Source: Halopseudomonas salegens
GTDB lineage: Bacteria; Pseudomonadota; Gammaproteobacteria; Pseudomonadales; Pseudomonadaceae
Direction: 5' to 3'
Assembly: GCF_900105655.1 (NCBI RefSeq)
Contig: NZ_LT629787.1
Span: forward strand, 2,542,001 to 2,606,000
Length of the DNA: 64,000 nt
Shown here: in pieces, positions 9,917 through 20,219 of the stretch
Numbering within the stretch: the first letter of the stretch is position 1
Layout: each line of letters begins with the position of its first letter
Program-made: the position numbers and the translations under genes
The notes under the pieces: generated by a model
Seen by the model: the letters and a program-made list of their open reading frames with translations, nothing else
Database searches by the model: none
What the model was told of the DNA's origin: nothing

Positions 9917-11811
9917 CAGTTATCCTCAGTCCAGTTCAGGTAGCTTTGTCGGTATTCATTTATGCGGCGCCGATCCTGCTCGTCCACGTCAATAAAAGTC
10001 ATTGGTTGCCCTTGCGCATCCAGCCCTACGCTATAGAAAGCGCTCTCTCTGGCAGAAAACCAGGTCACACGGTCACGGCAACGCAGGCCAATATCCTTGG
10101 CCGTTAACAACTGCGGTAGCTTGTCCGCTTTCAACACCAGCTCCCCGTCTATCAGATCATAGAAAATCGCCCCTTCACTGGCCACATCCATATCATCCAG
10201 GGTTGTATAGTCACTGGCGGCCTCGATGCGCAAGCCGGTTTCAACAAAGAAACACGGGGTTTCAGGCATGACAAGCAAGTCACTCGTTTGTGCGAAGTGC
10301 TCAATAATGTCTCGAACACCATTCAGAGAAACATGCTGCTTTATCTGTTGCGGCTCTCCAACTGGTCGTCCATCCAGAAAACGCACGTAAGCCAAGGGAA
10401 TGCGATTCTGATGGTCACTGAGCAAGTCCGTGCCATGCCCGTAGCTCTGTACCAGAAAGGATTCACCGTTCCTTTGCAGGTCGGCTTCCAGTTCGCCCAG
10501 CGCCTCACCATGGTCGGCCAACACCACCACCAAAGCATTCTGCAAGACGCCACGCTGTTGCAAACCCGCTAATAATACCGCCACCTGGTCATCCACGACC
10601 TGCAGGGCGCGAATATAACGTTGAAACATCTGGTTTTCATGCTGGAACACGTCACGCGTATGCCTGGATTTGAAGGGGAAGTGACCACTCTGAAAGTGTA
10701 CCGCCAGCATCAGGGGCTGCTCTGTGTGTATTGCTGCCAGCACATCTTTCACAAACATGTCGGCTGAATAACTCGAATAAGCCGCTACGTTATTCCAGCT
10801 CCATGGTAACAACCACCGCGATCCGGGCCACTGCAACAAGAGATTGCCCAACGGATTATCCACCAACCCATGGACCAGAAAATCCAGGGCACCCGGCATT
10901 GGCCCCACCACTTGATCAAAACCGAACTCAGCACCCATATTATTGAAACGGCGCTCATCCATGGCATAAACGCCTTGGTAGTCTTGGCTGGCCAACGTCT
11001 TGAAGAAATTGTCGTGCAGTGCCGGCTGTTTTCTATCACTCAAATTGAACACACCACGGTGTTCGGCAACCTCAAGCCCGGTCAACAGGCTGACCCAGGC
11101 AGGAAAAGTACGCCCGAGGGGGGTATAGGCACGCTCGTATTGATAACCAGATGCCATCAGGCTTGAAATGTTAGGCAACTGCACCGAATACTGCTCTGCA
11201 GTATAGGCAGACAGAGAGTCTACTCCGATCACTACAATGTGAGGTCGGTCAATGTGCTGCGACAGCACACTCGGCTTGATCGCATACAAAAGACCGTATG
11301 GCAGCAAAAACACAAGAGCCAGCAATAGCGCCGCTCCCGCTATACATTTGCTCTGAGCCAGCTGGCGTAGCAAAGCCAACAGCAACAATACTGAACCCGC
11401 GATAAAAACCGGCATCGGAGACGGCAGAAAGGCGACTGCATAGCTGAAAGCCGAGTCGGGAAACAACACCAGGCTGGAAGCATAAACATACAGGATCAAT
11501 AACAGGTCGATGAGCAAGCGAATGCCCCGCATCGAATGCAACGAAGCTGGCAGCAATTTCAACAGAAAGCGCCGGCATAACCAATAAAAGCTGAAATACA
11601 GAAAAAGAAGCAGTAGCAGATACCAGGCCAGGCCCGATACGATCTCGAATGAATAAAAAAAACTTTCGTAGGCTTGGTGATCTGAAGCAAGGAAGCGAAC
11701 CAGCCAGGTATCGAAAATCAGGGGCATGAAAACAAAAGAAAGGAATGCAAGGAACGCAATAAACGTTCTAGAGATTGATAGCATCACATCGGCATCGCAT
11801 CTTGGGCCCAT
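9916..11811 (-). CDS. Membrane-anchored sulfatase-fold (alkaline phosphatase superfamily) enzyme
   Basis: Up to 631 residues. The first 180 form about five membrane helices. The rest is a periplasmic sulfatase-fold domain with metal-binding VIGVDS (D198), VVLADHGEALGE and YGHGTD. The nucleophile position reads GRTFPAWVSLLTG, with Thr235 where sulfatases have CxPSR. A threonine is usual in phosphotransferases such as LtaS and EptA, so transfer of a phospho-group to a glycan or protein is more likely than sulfate removal. The first ATG (11811) lies in the T-tract of the pilA terminator, so the ATG at 11784 may be the true start. It is translationally coupled to the ligase gene. Confidence 0.75.
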   Translation of the reverse strand: MGPRCDADVMLSISRTFIAFLAFLSFVFMPLIFDTWLVRFLASDHQAYESFFYSFEIVSGLAWYLLLLLFLYFSFYWLCRRFLLKLLPASLHSMRGIRLLIDLLLILYVYASSLVLFPDSAFSYAVAFLPSPMPVFIAGSVLLLLALLRQLAQSKCIAGAALLLALVFLLPYGLLYAIKPSVLSQHIDRPHIVVIGVDSLSAYTAEQYSVQLPNISSLMASGYQYERAYTPLGRTFPAWVSLLTGLEVAEHRGVFNLSDRKQPALHDNFFKTLASQDYQGVYAMDERRFNNMGAEFGFDQVVGPMPGALDFLVHGLVDNPLGNLLLQWPGSRWLLPWSWNNVAAYSSYSADMFVKDVLAAIHTEQPLMLAVHFQSGHFPFKSRHTRDVFQHENQMFQRYIRALQVVDDQVAVLLAGLQQRGVLQNALVVVLADHGEALGELEADLQRNGESFLVQSYGHGTDLLSDHQNRIPLAYVRFLDGRPVGEPQQIKQHVSLNGVRDIIEHFAQTSDLLVMPETPCFFVETGLRIEAASDYTTLDDMDVASEGAIFYDLIDGELVLKADKLPQLLTAKDIGLRCRDRVTWFSARESAFYSVGLDAQGQPMTFIDVDEQDRRRINEYRQSYLNWTEDN

Positions 11812-11813
11812 AA

Positions 11814-11843
11814 AAACAAACCCCGGAGTACCGGGGTTTGTTT
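11814..11843 (-). terminator. pilA terminator
   Basis: A 13-bp stem (11814-11826 with 11831-11843, loop AGTA) with a T-rich tail on the minus strand, 19 bases past the pilA stop. It should uncouple the abundant pilA transcript from the two genes behind it. The stem is symmetrical and flanked by A and T runs on both sides, so it may work in both directions. Confidence 0.85.
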
Positions 11844-11862
11844 GTCACTCAAATAACTAACT

Positions 11863-12264
11863 TCAACCGCGGCAGCTACCCGGTGCCCACTCAGTGCGGC
11901 CGGTCACATCACATTCCCACTCGGTAATATAGTTGGAAGTGATAGTCGGAGTCAGTACTACTGCAAAACCAGACATATCACCCTGGCCGGTAGCGGTGAT
12001 CACACCAGCAGTATCTACCGACACACCGCTGACATACTGGCTATTCTGCGTAGAGTCACAAGTGCTGTAGGCGGAAGATGCGGCACCTGACTGCACCAGC
12101 TCACTCATGCATGTACGAGCACCACTAGCGGCCAGTACAACCTCAGAAGCCTTGGCGCGGTTGGTATAGTCCTGATAGGCCGGCAGAGCGATGGCAGCCA
12201 GAATACCGATGATCGCTACCACGATCATCAGTTCGATAAGGGTAAAACCTTTTTGAGCTTTCAT
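11863..12264 (-). CDS. pilA: Type IV major pilin PilA
   Basis: 133 residues. The class III leader MKAQKG is followed by the processed N-terminus [20 protein letters not shown], with Glu5 of the mature protein present. PilD cuts after Gly6 and methylates Phe. Four cysteines (52, 69, 118, 131) are present. The last pair encloses a short C-terminal loop of 12 residues like the disulfide loop of Pseudomonas pilins; the first pair is extra. A ribosome site AAGGAG precedes the start. Upstream is a sigma-54 promoter (12314-12330). It is divergent from pilB. Confidence 0.97.
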   Translation of the reverse strand: MKAQKGFTLIELMIVVAIIGILAAIALPAYQDYTNRAKASEVVLAASGARTCMSELVQSGAASSAYSTCDSTQNSQYVSGVSVDTAGVITATGQGDMSGFAVVLTPTITSNYITEWECDVTGRTEWAPGSCRG

Positions 12265-12313
12265 TTAGACTTCTCCTTGGAATCAATTCAGCCAAACGGC
12301 TATGAATAATCAA

Positions 12314-12330
12314 AGCATATTGCGTGCCAA
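12314..12330 (-). promoter_or_regulatory. Sigma-54 promoter of pilA
   Basis: On the minus strand the sequence reads TTGGCACGCAATATGCT, with GG and GC separated by exactly 10 bases, matching the sigma-54 -24/-12 consensus. It lies 50 bases before the pilA start. In Pseudomonas pilA is known to need RpoN and the PilS/PilR system. GTGACAAT at 12423-12430 upstream may belong to a PilR site, but I cannot confirm this. Confidence 0.9.
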
Positions 12331-12573
12331 CGCCTGTTATTGCTTCGTGGCCTTCTGCTTCAATGCATCTGGGGCCACATTGTTACTGGAAGCACGTTGC
12401 ATTCGCCCCTCAAAAGTCAAATTGTGACAATTTTCGTCACTCTCATTGCATACCTGCTGCAACAGAAGCTGCTCACCTGTATGCCACCAAGTCAACAGCA
12501 TATAGTGTGCATGCCGTCTAGACTGTACTATAGTTGCAACGATAAATGCCTTTAAAGGATTACCCTTAACTCT

Positions 12574-14280
12574 ATGGAAACGCCAGCCCTTTCCGGCCTT
12601 GCCCGGCGCATAGTACAAGATGAATTGCTGGATGCTGCCGCTGCCGCCAAAGCCAGCAAACAAGCTAGCCAGGATCGCATTCCGTTCATTACATATCTTG
12701 TGCAACACAAGCTGGCCAATTCACGCGATCTGGCCATGCTCTGTGCTGAAGAGTTCGGCTATCCCTTCTACGACCTCAGCGCGATCGATACCGAAAGCCT
12801 CCCCGAGCAAACCCTGGTCAGCGAGAAGCTGATTCGCCAGCACAATGTGATGCCTCTGTACAAGCGAGGAAATCGGCTTTTTATCGCATTGTCAGACCCA
12901 ACCAACCAGCAAGCGTTGAGTGATATACAGTTCAATACCGGCTTGATGACCGACGCAGTTATTGTCGAAGATGACAAGCTGCATACCGCCATTGACAAGT
13001 ACCTGGATAGCCCCACCGGCGGTTTGGGTGATATGACGGACCAGGAACTGGACGATCTGGACGTGCAGACAGTCCGCGAAGATGGGGACAACGATGCCGC
13101 CCAGACCGATGCTGATGACGCGCCCATCGTTCGATTCGTCAATAAAATGCTGCTTGATGCCATCAAGCTGGGGTCATCGGACTTGCATTTTGAACCCTAT
13201 GAAAAGATGTATCGCGTTCGTTTCCGCACCGATGGCATCCTGCATGAAGCTGCAAAGCCACCCGCGCAACTGGGCGTTCGCATTGCGGCCCGCCTGAAAG
13301 TCATGTCATCCATGGACCTTGCTGAGCGACGCAAGCCCCAGGATGGCCGTATCAAGATGCGCATCTCCAAAAACAAGGCCATCGACTTCCGTGTCAATAC
13401 CCTGCCCACACTGTGGGGTGAAAAGGTAGTACTGCGTATTCTGGATTCCGAAAGCGCCAAGATGGGCATTGACGCATTGGGCTACGAGGATGATCAGAAG
13501 AAAATGTACATGGATGCGCTGGCCCGCCCTCAGGGCATGATTCTGGTAACTGGCCCGACCGGTTCGGGTAAAACCGTATCCCTGTACACGGGCCTGAATA
13601 TCCTCAATACCATGGAACGCAATATTTCCACGGCGGAAGATCCGGTGGAAATAAACCTGGAAGGGATCAACCAGGTCAACGTCAACCCCAAACAGGGGCT
13701 GGATTTTGCTCAGGCACTGCGCGCTTTCCTGCGTCAGGATCCCGACGTCATCATGGTGGGGGAGATCCGCGACCTGGAAACGGCGGAAATTGGTATCAAG
13801 GCGGCACAGACCGGTCACCTGGTGATGTCCACCTTGCACACCAACAGCGCTGCTGAAACCCTGACTCGCTTGCGCAATATGGGCGTTCCCTCATTTAACA
13901 TTGCCACCTCGGTCAACCTGATCATCGCTCAGCGTCTGGCGCGCCGCTTGTGCAAAAGCTGCAAAGCACCCATGGACGTACCCCGTGAGACGCTGCTCGA
14001 AGAAGGCTTTACGACCGAGCAGCTCGATGCCGGCTTGAAGATATTTGGCCCCGTGGGTTGCGAAAACTGCAAGGATGGTTATAAAGGACGTGTGGGCATT
14101 TACGAAGTGGTTAAGGTGACGCCAGCCATGCAGCGTATTATTATGGCAGACGGTAACTCCATGGAGATAGCCGATGTAGCCCGCAACGAGGGTTTCAAAA
14201 CCCTGCGCGAGTCTGCCCTGTTCAAGGCGGAACAAGGGGTAACCAGTCTGGCGGAAGTTAACCGAGTGACCAAGGATTAA
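12574..14280 (+). CDS. pilB: Type IV pilus extension ATPase PilB
   Basis: 568 residues, the usual PilB length. It has the N-terminal GspE/MshEN domain, then the ATPase core with Walker A GPTGSGKT (about residues 327-334), the Asp box and Walker B in [13 protein letters not shown], and a His box [10 protein letters not shown] four-cysteine metal site follows (CKSC and CENC). It is a cytoplasmic hexamer that drives pilus extension through PilC. It is first in a pilB-pilC-pilD operon; pilC starts 3 bases after the stop. The intergenic region to pilA contains no further gene. Confidence 0.97.
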   Translation: METPALSGLARRIVQDELLDAAAAAKASKQASQDRIPFITYLVQHKLANSRDLAMLCAEEFGYPFYDLSAIDTESLPEQTLVSEKLIRQHNVMPLYKRGNRLFIALSDPTNQQALSDIQFNTGLMTDAVIVEDDKLHTAIDKYLDSPTGGLGDMTDQELDDLDVQTVREDGDNDAAQTDADDAPIVRFVNKMLLDAIKLGSSDLHFEPYEKMYRVRFRTDGILHEAAKPPAQLGVRIAARLKVMSSMDLAERRKPQDGRIKMRISKNKAIDFRVNTLPTLWGEKVVLRILDSESAKMGIDALGYEDDQKKMYMDALARPQGMILVTGPTGSGKTVSLYTGLNILNTMERNISTAEDPVEINLEGINQVNVNPKQGLDFAQALRAFLRQDPDVIMVGEIRDLETAEIGIKAAQTGHLVMSTLHTNSAAETLTRLRNMGVPSFNIATSVNLIIAQRLARRLCKSCKAPMDVPRETLLEEGFTTEQLDAGLKIFGPVGCENCKDGYKGRVGIYEVVKVTPAMQRIIMADGNSMEIADVARNEGFKTLRESALFKAEQGVTSLAEVNRVTKD

Positions 14281-14283
14281 GTC

Positions 14284-15543
14284 ATGGCCCAACAAGCAGC
14301 AATAAAAAAACCTGCCGCGGCAAAAAAGAAAGCCAAGGAAGCAAAGGTCTACCCATTCAAATGGGAGGGCAAGGACCGCAAAGGCACCAAGGTATCCGGT
14401 GAAATCCAGGGAACCAACCCGGCACTCATCAAGGCACAACTGCGCAAGCAAGGCGTGCTGGTCACCAAAATCAACAAAAAGTCGACGCTTTTTGGCTCCC
14501 GGGCCAAAAAGATCAAACCCCTGGATATTGCCTTTTTCACCCGTCAGCTCTCGACCATGATGGAGTCGGGCGTGCCCATTATCCAGGCTTTTGACATCAT
14601 TGCCGAAGGCTCGGAGAATCCGAATTTTACCAAGCTGATCAACGAGATCAAAAACGATGTTGCTGCGGGCAGCACCCTGGCCGACTCTTTGCGCAAGCAC
14701 CCCAAGTACTTTGATGACCTGTTCTGCAATCTGGTTGAATCCGGTGAGCAGTCCGGTCGCCTGGAATCCCTGCTGGATCGTATTGCCACTTACAAGGAAA
14801 AGACCGAGGCACTGAAAGCCAAGATCAAAAAAGCCATGACCTACCCCATTGCTGTAATTGTGGTAGCTATTATTGTCACGGCTATTCTGTTGTTGAAAGT
14901 AGTACCCCAGTTCAAGGATGTGTTCGCGAATTTCGGTGCAGACTTGCCTGCCTTCACATTGATGGTGATCGGGTTATCAGAATGGTTGCAGAGTTGGTGG
15001 TTTATCATTTTGATCGCTTTTATTGCCATTGGTTACGTTTATTCGCAACTCAACCTGCGATCGAAAAAATTTCGTGACGCGCAAGACCGTGCTTTGCTCA
15101 AGGCCCCCATTGTCGGCAAGATTATTTATGAAGCGGCAGTAGCCCGGTATGCTCGCACTCTCTCTACTACCTTTGCGGCTGGCGTACCACTGGTTGAAGC
15201 GCTGGATTCTGTTGCTGGTGCAGCAGGCAATGTCGTCTTCTATAACGCTGTTATGCAGATAAAAGAAGACGTTTCTGCCGGTTCTCAGCTGAACTTTTCC
15301 ATGCGTTCGACTGGTGTGTTCCCCAATATCGCGATCCAGATGGCGGGCATCGGTGAAGAATCTGGTGCATTGGACACCATGCTGGAAAAAGTCGCTGATT
15401 ACTACGAAGCCGAGGTCGATAACAAGGTGGACAATCTGACCACCTTGATGGAACCCATGATCATGTGTGTGCTGGGTGTGCTGGTCGGTGGTTTGATTAT
15501 CGCCATGTACCTGCCCATCTTCCAGCTGGGTAATGTCGTTTAA
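14284..15543 (+). CDS. pilC: Type IV pilus inner-membrane platform protein PilC
   Basis: 419 residues with a Lys/Ala-rich N-terminus (about 25 residues, slightly longer than usual) and two repeated T2SSF domains, each with the family pattern (FTRQLSTMMESGVPIIQAFD and YARTLSTTFAAGVPLVEALD). Three membrane helices are seen, around residues 190-215, 230-260 and at the C-terminus (MIMCVLGVLVGGLIIAMYLP). It links the PilB motor to the growing pilus. The stop TAA and the pilD ATG share bases (TAATG), so translation is coupled. Confidence 0.96.
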   Translation: MAQQAAIKKPAAAKKKAKEAKVYPFKWEGKDRKGTKVSGEIQGTNPALIKAQLRKQGVLVTKINKKSTLFGSRAKKIKPLDIAFFTRQLSTMMESGVPIIQAFDIIAEGSENPNFTKLINEIKNDVAAGSTLADSLRKHPKYFDDLFCNLVESGEQSGRLESLLDRIATYKEKTEALKAKIKKAMTYPIAVIVVAIIVTAILLLKVVPQFKDVFANFGADLPAFTLMVIGLSEWLQSWWFIILIAFIAIGYVYSQLNLRSKKFRDAQDRALLKAPIVGKIIYEAAVARYARTLSTTFAAGVPLVEALDSVAGAAGNVVFYNAVMQIKEDVSAGSQLNFSMRSTGVFPNIAIQMAGIGEESGALDTMLEKVADYYEAEVDNKVDNLTTLMEPMIMCVLGVLVGGLIIAMYLPIFQLGNVV

Positions 15544-16415
15544 TGGAAATATTGGACTATTTGGCCAGCCATGCGCTGGCCTTTATTTTGCTCACTGGCT
15601 TGCTGGGTCTGATTGTCGGCAGCTTTCTCAATGTGGTGATCCATCGTCTGCCGCGCATGCTCGAGCGCGAGTGGCTGCATCAATGCCGGGAGATGCTGGA
15701 GCCCGAGAAAGAGCAGCCAGCTGAATCAACGTACAACCTGGTGTTGCCGCACTCCCATTGCCCTCACTGCCAGGCAGAAATCAAGGCCTGGCAGAATTTG
15801 CCCGTCATCAGTTATCTGCTGTTACGCGGGCGCTGCGCCAACTGCAAGGCGCCGATAAGCTTGCGCTACCCACTGGTTGAGCTGTTAACCGCGGTCATGT
15901 CGATGCTGGTGGCCTGGCAATTCGGTTTTGGCTGGCCAATGGCAGCCTTCCTGCTACTGACCTGGGCACTGATCAGCGTGAGCATGATTGACGCCGATAC
16001 GCAGCTATTGCCCGACATCATTGTATTGCCGATGCTTTGGCTCGGTTTGCTACTGAACTCGACGGGCATGTATACCGACATGCAAAGTGCGCTCTGGGGC
16101 GCGGCGGCTGGCTACCTGACCCTCTGGTGTGTGTTCTGGGTATTCAAGTTGATTACCGGCAAGGAAGGTATGGGATATGGTGACTTCAAGCTGCTGGCAA
16201 TGCTGGGGGCCTGGGGTGGCTGGCAGATTCTGCCGCTGACCATTTTGCTGTCCTCACTGGTCGGTGCGATTCTGGGCGTCATCATTCTGAAAAGTCGCGG
16301 CCAGTCGAACGCAACCCCCCTGCCCTTCGGCCCGTATCTGGCGATTGCCGGCTGGATTGCCTTGATCTGGGGTGATGAGATTACAGGAACATACCTGCAG
16401 TTTGCCGGTTTCTGA
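15543..16415 (+). CDS. pilD: Prepilin peptidase / N-methyltransferase PilD
   Basis: 290 residues, a polytopic inner-membrane aspartic protease. The N-terminal domain has two CxxC pairs (C73/C76 and C98/C101) that bind zinc. The catalytic aspartates lie in SMIDADTQLLPD and GMGYGDFKLLA. It cleaves leaders from PilA, PilE, PilV, PilW and PilX, all encoded in this window, and methylates the new N-terminus. In most pseudomonads coaE follows pilD; here the next gene is ung on the other strand. Confidence 0.96.
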   Translation: MEILDYLASHALAFILLTGLLGLIVGSFLNVVIHRLPRMLEREWLHQCREMLEPEKEQPAESTYNLVLPHSHCPHCQAEIKAWQNLPVISYLLLRGRCANCKAPISLRYPLVELLTAVMSMLVAWQFGFGWPMAAFLLLTWALISVSMIDADTQLLPDIIVLPMLWLGLLLNSTGMYTDMQSALWGAAAGYLTLWCVFWVFKLITGKEGMGYGDFKLLAMLGAWGGWQILPLTILLSSLVGAILGVIILKSRGQSNATPLPFGPYLAIAGWIALIWGDEITGTYLQFAGF

Positions 16416-16433
16416 ACCGGCACTGCCCAGTAC

Positions 16434-17120
16434 CTAATCCGGTAATGACCAGTCGATCGGCAATTTGCCCTGCGCCTGCAGGTACCGGTTCGCCGCAGAA
16501 AAATGCCCGCAACCGATAAAACCTCGATGCGCCGATAGTGGTGACGGGTGGACCGACTTCAGCAGGCAGTGCCGCGCCGGATCAATATGTGCGGCTTTTT
16601 TCTGCGCGTAGCTACCCCAAAGCATGAACACCAGACCTTTCTGTTGCGCAGCCAGTCGCTCAACCACGCAGCTGGTAAAGGTTTCCCAACCTTGCTTGGC
16701 ATGACTTCCAGCTTTGCTCTGCTCGACAGTCAGCACCGCATTGAGCAATAACACTCCCTGATCAGCCCAGGCCTGCAAGCAACCGTGATCAGGCAACGGT
16801 AAATTGAGGTCTCGCCGCAACTCTTTGAAAATGTTCTGCAGCGATGGTGGCGGGCGTACGTCCGGTGGTACCGAAAAACTCAACCCATGCGCTTGCCCGG
16901 GACCATGGTAAGGGTCCTGTCCGAGGATAACCACGCGCACCTGGTCAGGGCGGGTACTGTTCAGCGCATTGAAAATCTGCGGGCCTGGCGGGTAAATAAC
17001 CTTCCCGGCAGCCTTCTCAGCCCGCAGAAAAGCTTTCAGCGCCTGCATGTATGGTTGCTCGAACTGGTCACCGACCAGCTCGAGCCAAGCCGACTGCAGT
17101 GCTCCGGAAGGTTCAGGCAT
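16434..17120 (-). CDS. ung: Uracil-DNA glycosylase
   Basis: 228 residues of family 1 UDG. The water-activating loop [18 protein letters not shown] and the C-terminal [11 protein letters not shown] motif are intact, as is [11 protein letters not shown]. It removes uracil from DNA to start base excision repair. The gene converges with pilD, 18 bases apart, and stops transcription units from both sides there without an obvious hairpin. The small membrane protein gene upstream ends 2 bases before its start. Confidence 0.97.
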   Translation of the reverse strand: MPEPSGALQSAWLELVGDQFEQPYMQALKAFLRAEKAAGKVIYPPGPQIFNALNSTRPDQVRVVILGQDPYHGPGQAHGLSFSVPPDVRPPPSLQNIFKELRRDLNLPLPDHGCLQAWADQGVLLLNAVLTVEQSKAGSHAKQGWETFTSCVVERLAAQQKGLVFMLWGSYAQKKAAHIDPARHCLLKSVHPSPLSAHRGFIGCGHFSAANRYLQAQGKLPIDWSLPD

Positions 17121-17122
17121 GC

Positions 17123-17467
17123 TTATTCAGGCAGCGGTGCTTGTGGCAGGGTTGCTTCGCGATCGCAGCGCAAAAGACGCTCGCGATCATCCAGAAGCAC
17201 CCCGGAGAGAGAATTGTGCCGCACACCATGTACGACCAGCAGCCCATCCGTGCATTCAGCGACGAAATCCGACGGCGAACTGCGCAATACATCGCCATCA
17301 CCACTGGTGACCAGTCGGAACTCCTGCACAGTCAGACCATCAGCAGGGCTGACGTGATTGAGAAAACCATAGAAGTGCATGGCCAGCACCGTACAGATAA
17401 TGGTGACGATAGCGGTCAAGGCAACCACTTGCTTGGTATTGTAGCCTTCCGGCGCGGAATCGGTCAT
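17123..17467 (-). CDS. Small single-pass membrane protein of unknown function
   Basis: 114 residues from ATG 17467, with GAGGTT seven bases upstream; a longer frame to 17500 is less likely. One membrane helix ([20 protein letters not shown], about residues 15-34) is followed by a polar domain of about 80 residues rich in Asp, Leu and Arg. There is no recognised motif. It lies between lysS and ung on the same strand, 29 bases after the lysS stop. Confidence 0.6.
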   Translation of the reverse strand: MTDSAPEGYNTKQVVALTAIVTIICTVLAMHFYGFLNHVSPADGLTVQEFRLVTSGDGDVLRSSPSDFVAECTDGLLVVHGVRHNSLSGVLLDDRERLLRCDREATLPQAPLPE

Positions 17468-17496
17468 AGCTTTTAACCTCGATGAGTGCAGCTTAA

Positions 17497-19002
17497 TCAA
17501 TCGTGCTCTGGTCGCATGTGCGGGAACAGAATAACGTCGCGAATAGATGGCGAATCGGTCAACAGCATCACCAGCCGGTCAATCCCGATACCCTCACCGG
17601 CGGTGGGTGGCATGCCATACTCCAGCGCGCGGACAAAGTCGGCATCATAGTGCATGGCCTCATCGTCACCGGCATCCTTTTCCTCAACCTGAGCCATAAA
17701 GCGCTGCGCCTGATCCTCGGCGTCATTCAGCTCCGAGTAGGCATTGGCAATCTCGCGACCACCGATAAACAGCTCGAAACGGTCGGTCACGCTGGGGTCA
17801 TCATCACTGCGACGTGCCAGCGGCGAGACTTCAAAGGGATAGCGAGTGATAAAGGTCGGCTGCTCCAGCTGATGCTCGACCAGCTCCTCGAAAATCATCG
17901 TCTGCAACTTGCCCAGCCCTTCATAACCCTTGATCGCAGCGCCAGCCTTTTTCGCGATGGCGCGGGCGCGCTCCAGGTCGTTCAGGTCATCGGCGGTGAT
18001 CTCCGGGTTGTACTTGAGAATGGCATCAAATACCGACAAGCGCGCAAAGGGCTCGCCGAAATGGAACACCTTGCCCTGGTAGGGTACGTCGGTGGTGCCG
18101 AGCACCTGAGTGGCCAGACCACGCAGCAGCTCTTCCGTCAGGTCCATGTTGTCTTCGTAGTCGGCATAGGCCTGGTAGAACTCGAGCATGGTGAACTCGG
18201 GGTTGTGCCGGGTGGATACGCCTTCATTACGGAAGTTGCGGTTGATCTCGAACACCCGCTCGAAACCACCCACTACCAGACGCTTGAGATAGAGCTCGGG
18301 CGCGATGCGCAGGAACATGTCGATATCCAGCGCATTGTGGTGGGTTTCAAAGGGCTTGGCCGCGGCGCCACCGGGGATGGTCTGCAGCATCGGCGTTTCC
18401 ACCTCGAGGAAGTTGCGCTCGAGCAGGAACTGTCGGATATAGCTGATCACCCGTGAACGGATCTGGAAGGTACGCCGGGTATCCTCATTGACGATCAGAT
18501 CGACATAACGCTGGCGGTAACGCTGTTCGGTATCGGTCAGGCCATGGTGCTTGTCCGGCAAAGGGCGCAGGGACTTGGTCAGCAGGCTGACTTCGGCCAT
18601 ATCCACATAGAGGTCACCCTTGCCGGAACGCGCCAGATTACCGCGCACTGCGATAATGTCGCCCAGATCCCAGGTCTTGATCGCTGCCAGGGTATCGGCA
18701 TCCAGTGTCTTGCGGTTGACGTAGACCTGCAGGCGGCCCGTCATGTCCTGAATCACCATAAAGGCGCCACGATTGAGCATGATCCGCCCCGCAACCCGAA
18801 CTTCCGTGGGGGTCTCGGCCAGGGCTTCCTTGCTGTGCTCGGCATATTGCTGCTGCAAATCCTGGCAATAGCTGTCACGGCGGAAATGGTTCGGGAAGAC
18901 GCCACCCCTGGCTCGCTCGGCGGCCAGTTTTTCCTTGCGCAGGGCAATCAGGTTGTTCTCTTCGTCATGCTGGGCTTGCTGGTCGTGCTGCTGATCGGTC
19001 AT
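17497..19002 (-). CDS. lysS: Lysine--tRNA ligase, class II
   Basis: 501 residues from ATG 19002, preceded by CCAGGAAGACCCGAG. It has an OB-fold anticodon-binding domain (about 55-180) and a class II catalytic core. Motif 2 contains [18 protein letters not shown], and motif 3 is [20 protein letters not shown]. It charges tRNA-Lys. It follows prfB on the same strand by about 40 bases, an arrangement known from E. coli and pseudomonads. Confidence 0.97.
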   Translation of the reverse strand: MTDQQHDQQAQHDEENNLIALRKEKLAAERARGGVFPNHFRRDSYCQDLQQQYAEHSKEALAETPTEVRVAGRIMLNRGAFMVIQDMTGRLQVYVNRKTLDADTLAAIKTWDLGDIIAVRGNLARSGKGDLYVDMAEVSLLTKSLRPLPDKHHGLTDTEQRYRQRYVDLIVNEDTRRTFQIRSRVISYIRQFLLERNFLEVETPMLQTIPGGAAAKPFETHHNALDIDMFLRIAPELYLKRLVVGGFERVFEINRNFRNEGVSTRHNPEFTMLEFYQAYADYEDNMDLTEELLRGLATQVLGTTDVPYQGKVFHFGEPFARLSVFDAILKYNPEITADDLNDLERARAIAKKAGAAIKGYEGLGKLQTMIFEELVEHQLEQPTFITRYPFEVSPLARRSDDDPSVTDRFELFIGGREIANAYSELNDAEDQAQRFMAQVEEKDAGDDEAMHYDADFVRALEYGMPPTAGEGIGIDRLVMLLTDSPSIRDVILFPHMRPEHD

Positions 19003-19043
19003 CTCGGGTCTTCCTGGGTAAAACGGCAATTGGCAACGGCTGA

Positions 19044-20139
19044 TTAAAGTCCCTGTTTCAGACTGGCCTCGATATATTCATTCAGGTCGCCATCCAGCAC
19101 GCGATCACAATCGCTGCGCTCAATGCCGGTGCGCAAATCCTTGATCCGCGACTGGTCAAGTACGTAGGAGCGAATCTGGTGACCCCAGCCGATATCCGAC
19201 TTGGTGTCTTCCATGGCCTGGGCCGCAGCATTGCGCTTCTGCATTTCCAACTCGAACAGCTTGGCCCGCAGCATCTTCATCGCCTGATCCTTGTTCGCAT
19301 GCTGCGAACGCTGGTTCTGGCAGGACACCACCACATTGCTCGGCACGTGGGTGATTCGCACCGCCGAGTCCGTGGTGTTTACATGCTGACCACCAGCCCC
19401 GGACGAGCGATAGGTATCAATGCGCAGATCCGACGGGTTGATATCGATCTCGATGTCGTCATCAATTTCCGGCGCGGCAAAAACTGCGGAAAACGAGGTA
19501 TGCCGGCGATTGCCGGAATCGAAAGGACTTTTCCGCACCAGGCGGTGCACGCCAATTTCAGTGCGCAGCCAGCCAAAGGCATATTCGCCGCGAACATACA
19601 GCGTGGCGCTTTTGATACCGGCGACATCACCTTCGGACAGTTCGACGATCTCAGTATCAAAACCCTGCTTGTCCGCCCAACGTAAATACATGCGCAGCAG
19701 CATATTGGCCCAGTCCTGCGCTTCGGTGCCGCCAGAGCCGGCCTGAATATCCAGGTAACAATTATTGGCATCCATTTCGCCGCTGAACATACGGCGGAAT
19801 TCGAGCTTGCTCAATAAAGCACCCAGCCGGGCCAATTCACTTTCAATATCGGCCACAGCGCCGCTGTCTTCTTCTTCGGCAGCCATTTCCAGCAGCTCGC
19901 TGGCATCTGCAAGGCCGCTGGCCATGTCATCCAGGGTTTCCACGATCTGCGCCAGTTGCGCCCGCTCGCGGCCCAGATTTTGCGCCCGTTCCGGTTCGTT
20001 CCAGACGCTCGGGTCTTCCAGTTCGCGCTCGACTTCGGTCAGACGATCAAGTTTGTGATCGTAGTCAAAGATACCCCCTGATCGAGTCAGAGCGGGTGCG
20101 CAGGTCTTTGATGGTATTCTGAATCGGATTGATTTCCAT
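19044..20139 (-). CDS. prfB: Peptide chain release factor 2 (programmed +1 frameshift)
   Basis: The gene starts at ATG 20139 ([16 protein letters not shown]), reads 24 codons, then meets an in-frame UGA at 20067-20065. A +1 shift at the CTT codon continues in the second frame with [12 protein letters not shown] to the stop at 19044, giving 364 residues. RF2 recognises UAA and UGA. The codon-recognition motif SPF (RKSPFDSGN) and catalytic GGQ (GAGGQHVNT) are both present. The interruption is the known autoregulatory frameshift, not an error. lysS follows. Confidence 0.97.
20064..20080 (-). promoter_or_regulatory. RF2 frameshift signal
   Basis: The minus strand reads CAGGGGGTATCTTTGAC. It combines a Shine-Dalgarno-like AGGGGG, the slippery CTT codon and UGA followed by C, as in the E. 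coli prfB site. Low RF2 slows termination at UGA and favours the +1 shift, giving feedback control. Confidence 0.96.
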
Positions 20140-20219
20140 GGCGACAAGTTCCAGTCGGGAAAAAGCCGCCATTGTAGCGGAAATCAGGCCTCAAGTGCAC
20201 CGGCTGATCATCCCGATCC

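Noticed and set aside
17503..18456. 317-residue open frame on the plus strand
   Set aside because: Antisense to lysS; a coding shadow.
20065..20067. In-frame stop near the start of prfB, looking like a frameshift mutation
   Set aside because: It is the known programmed frameshift of RF2 with all signals present.
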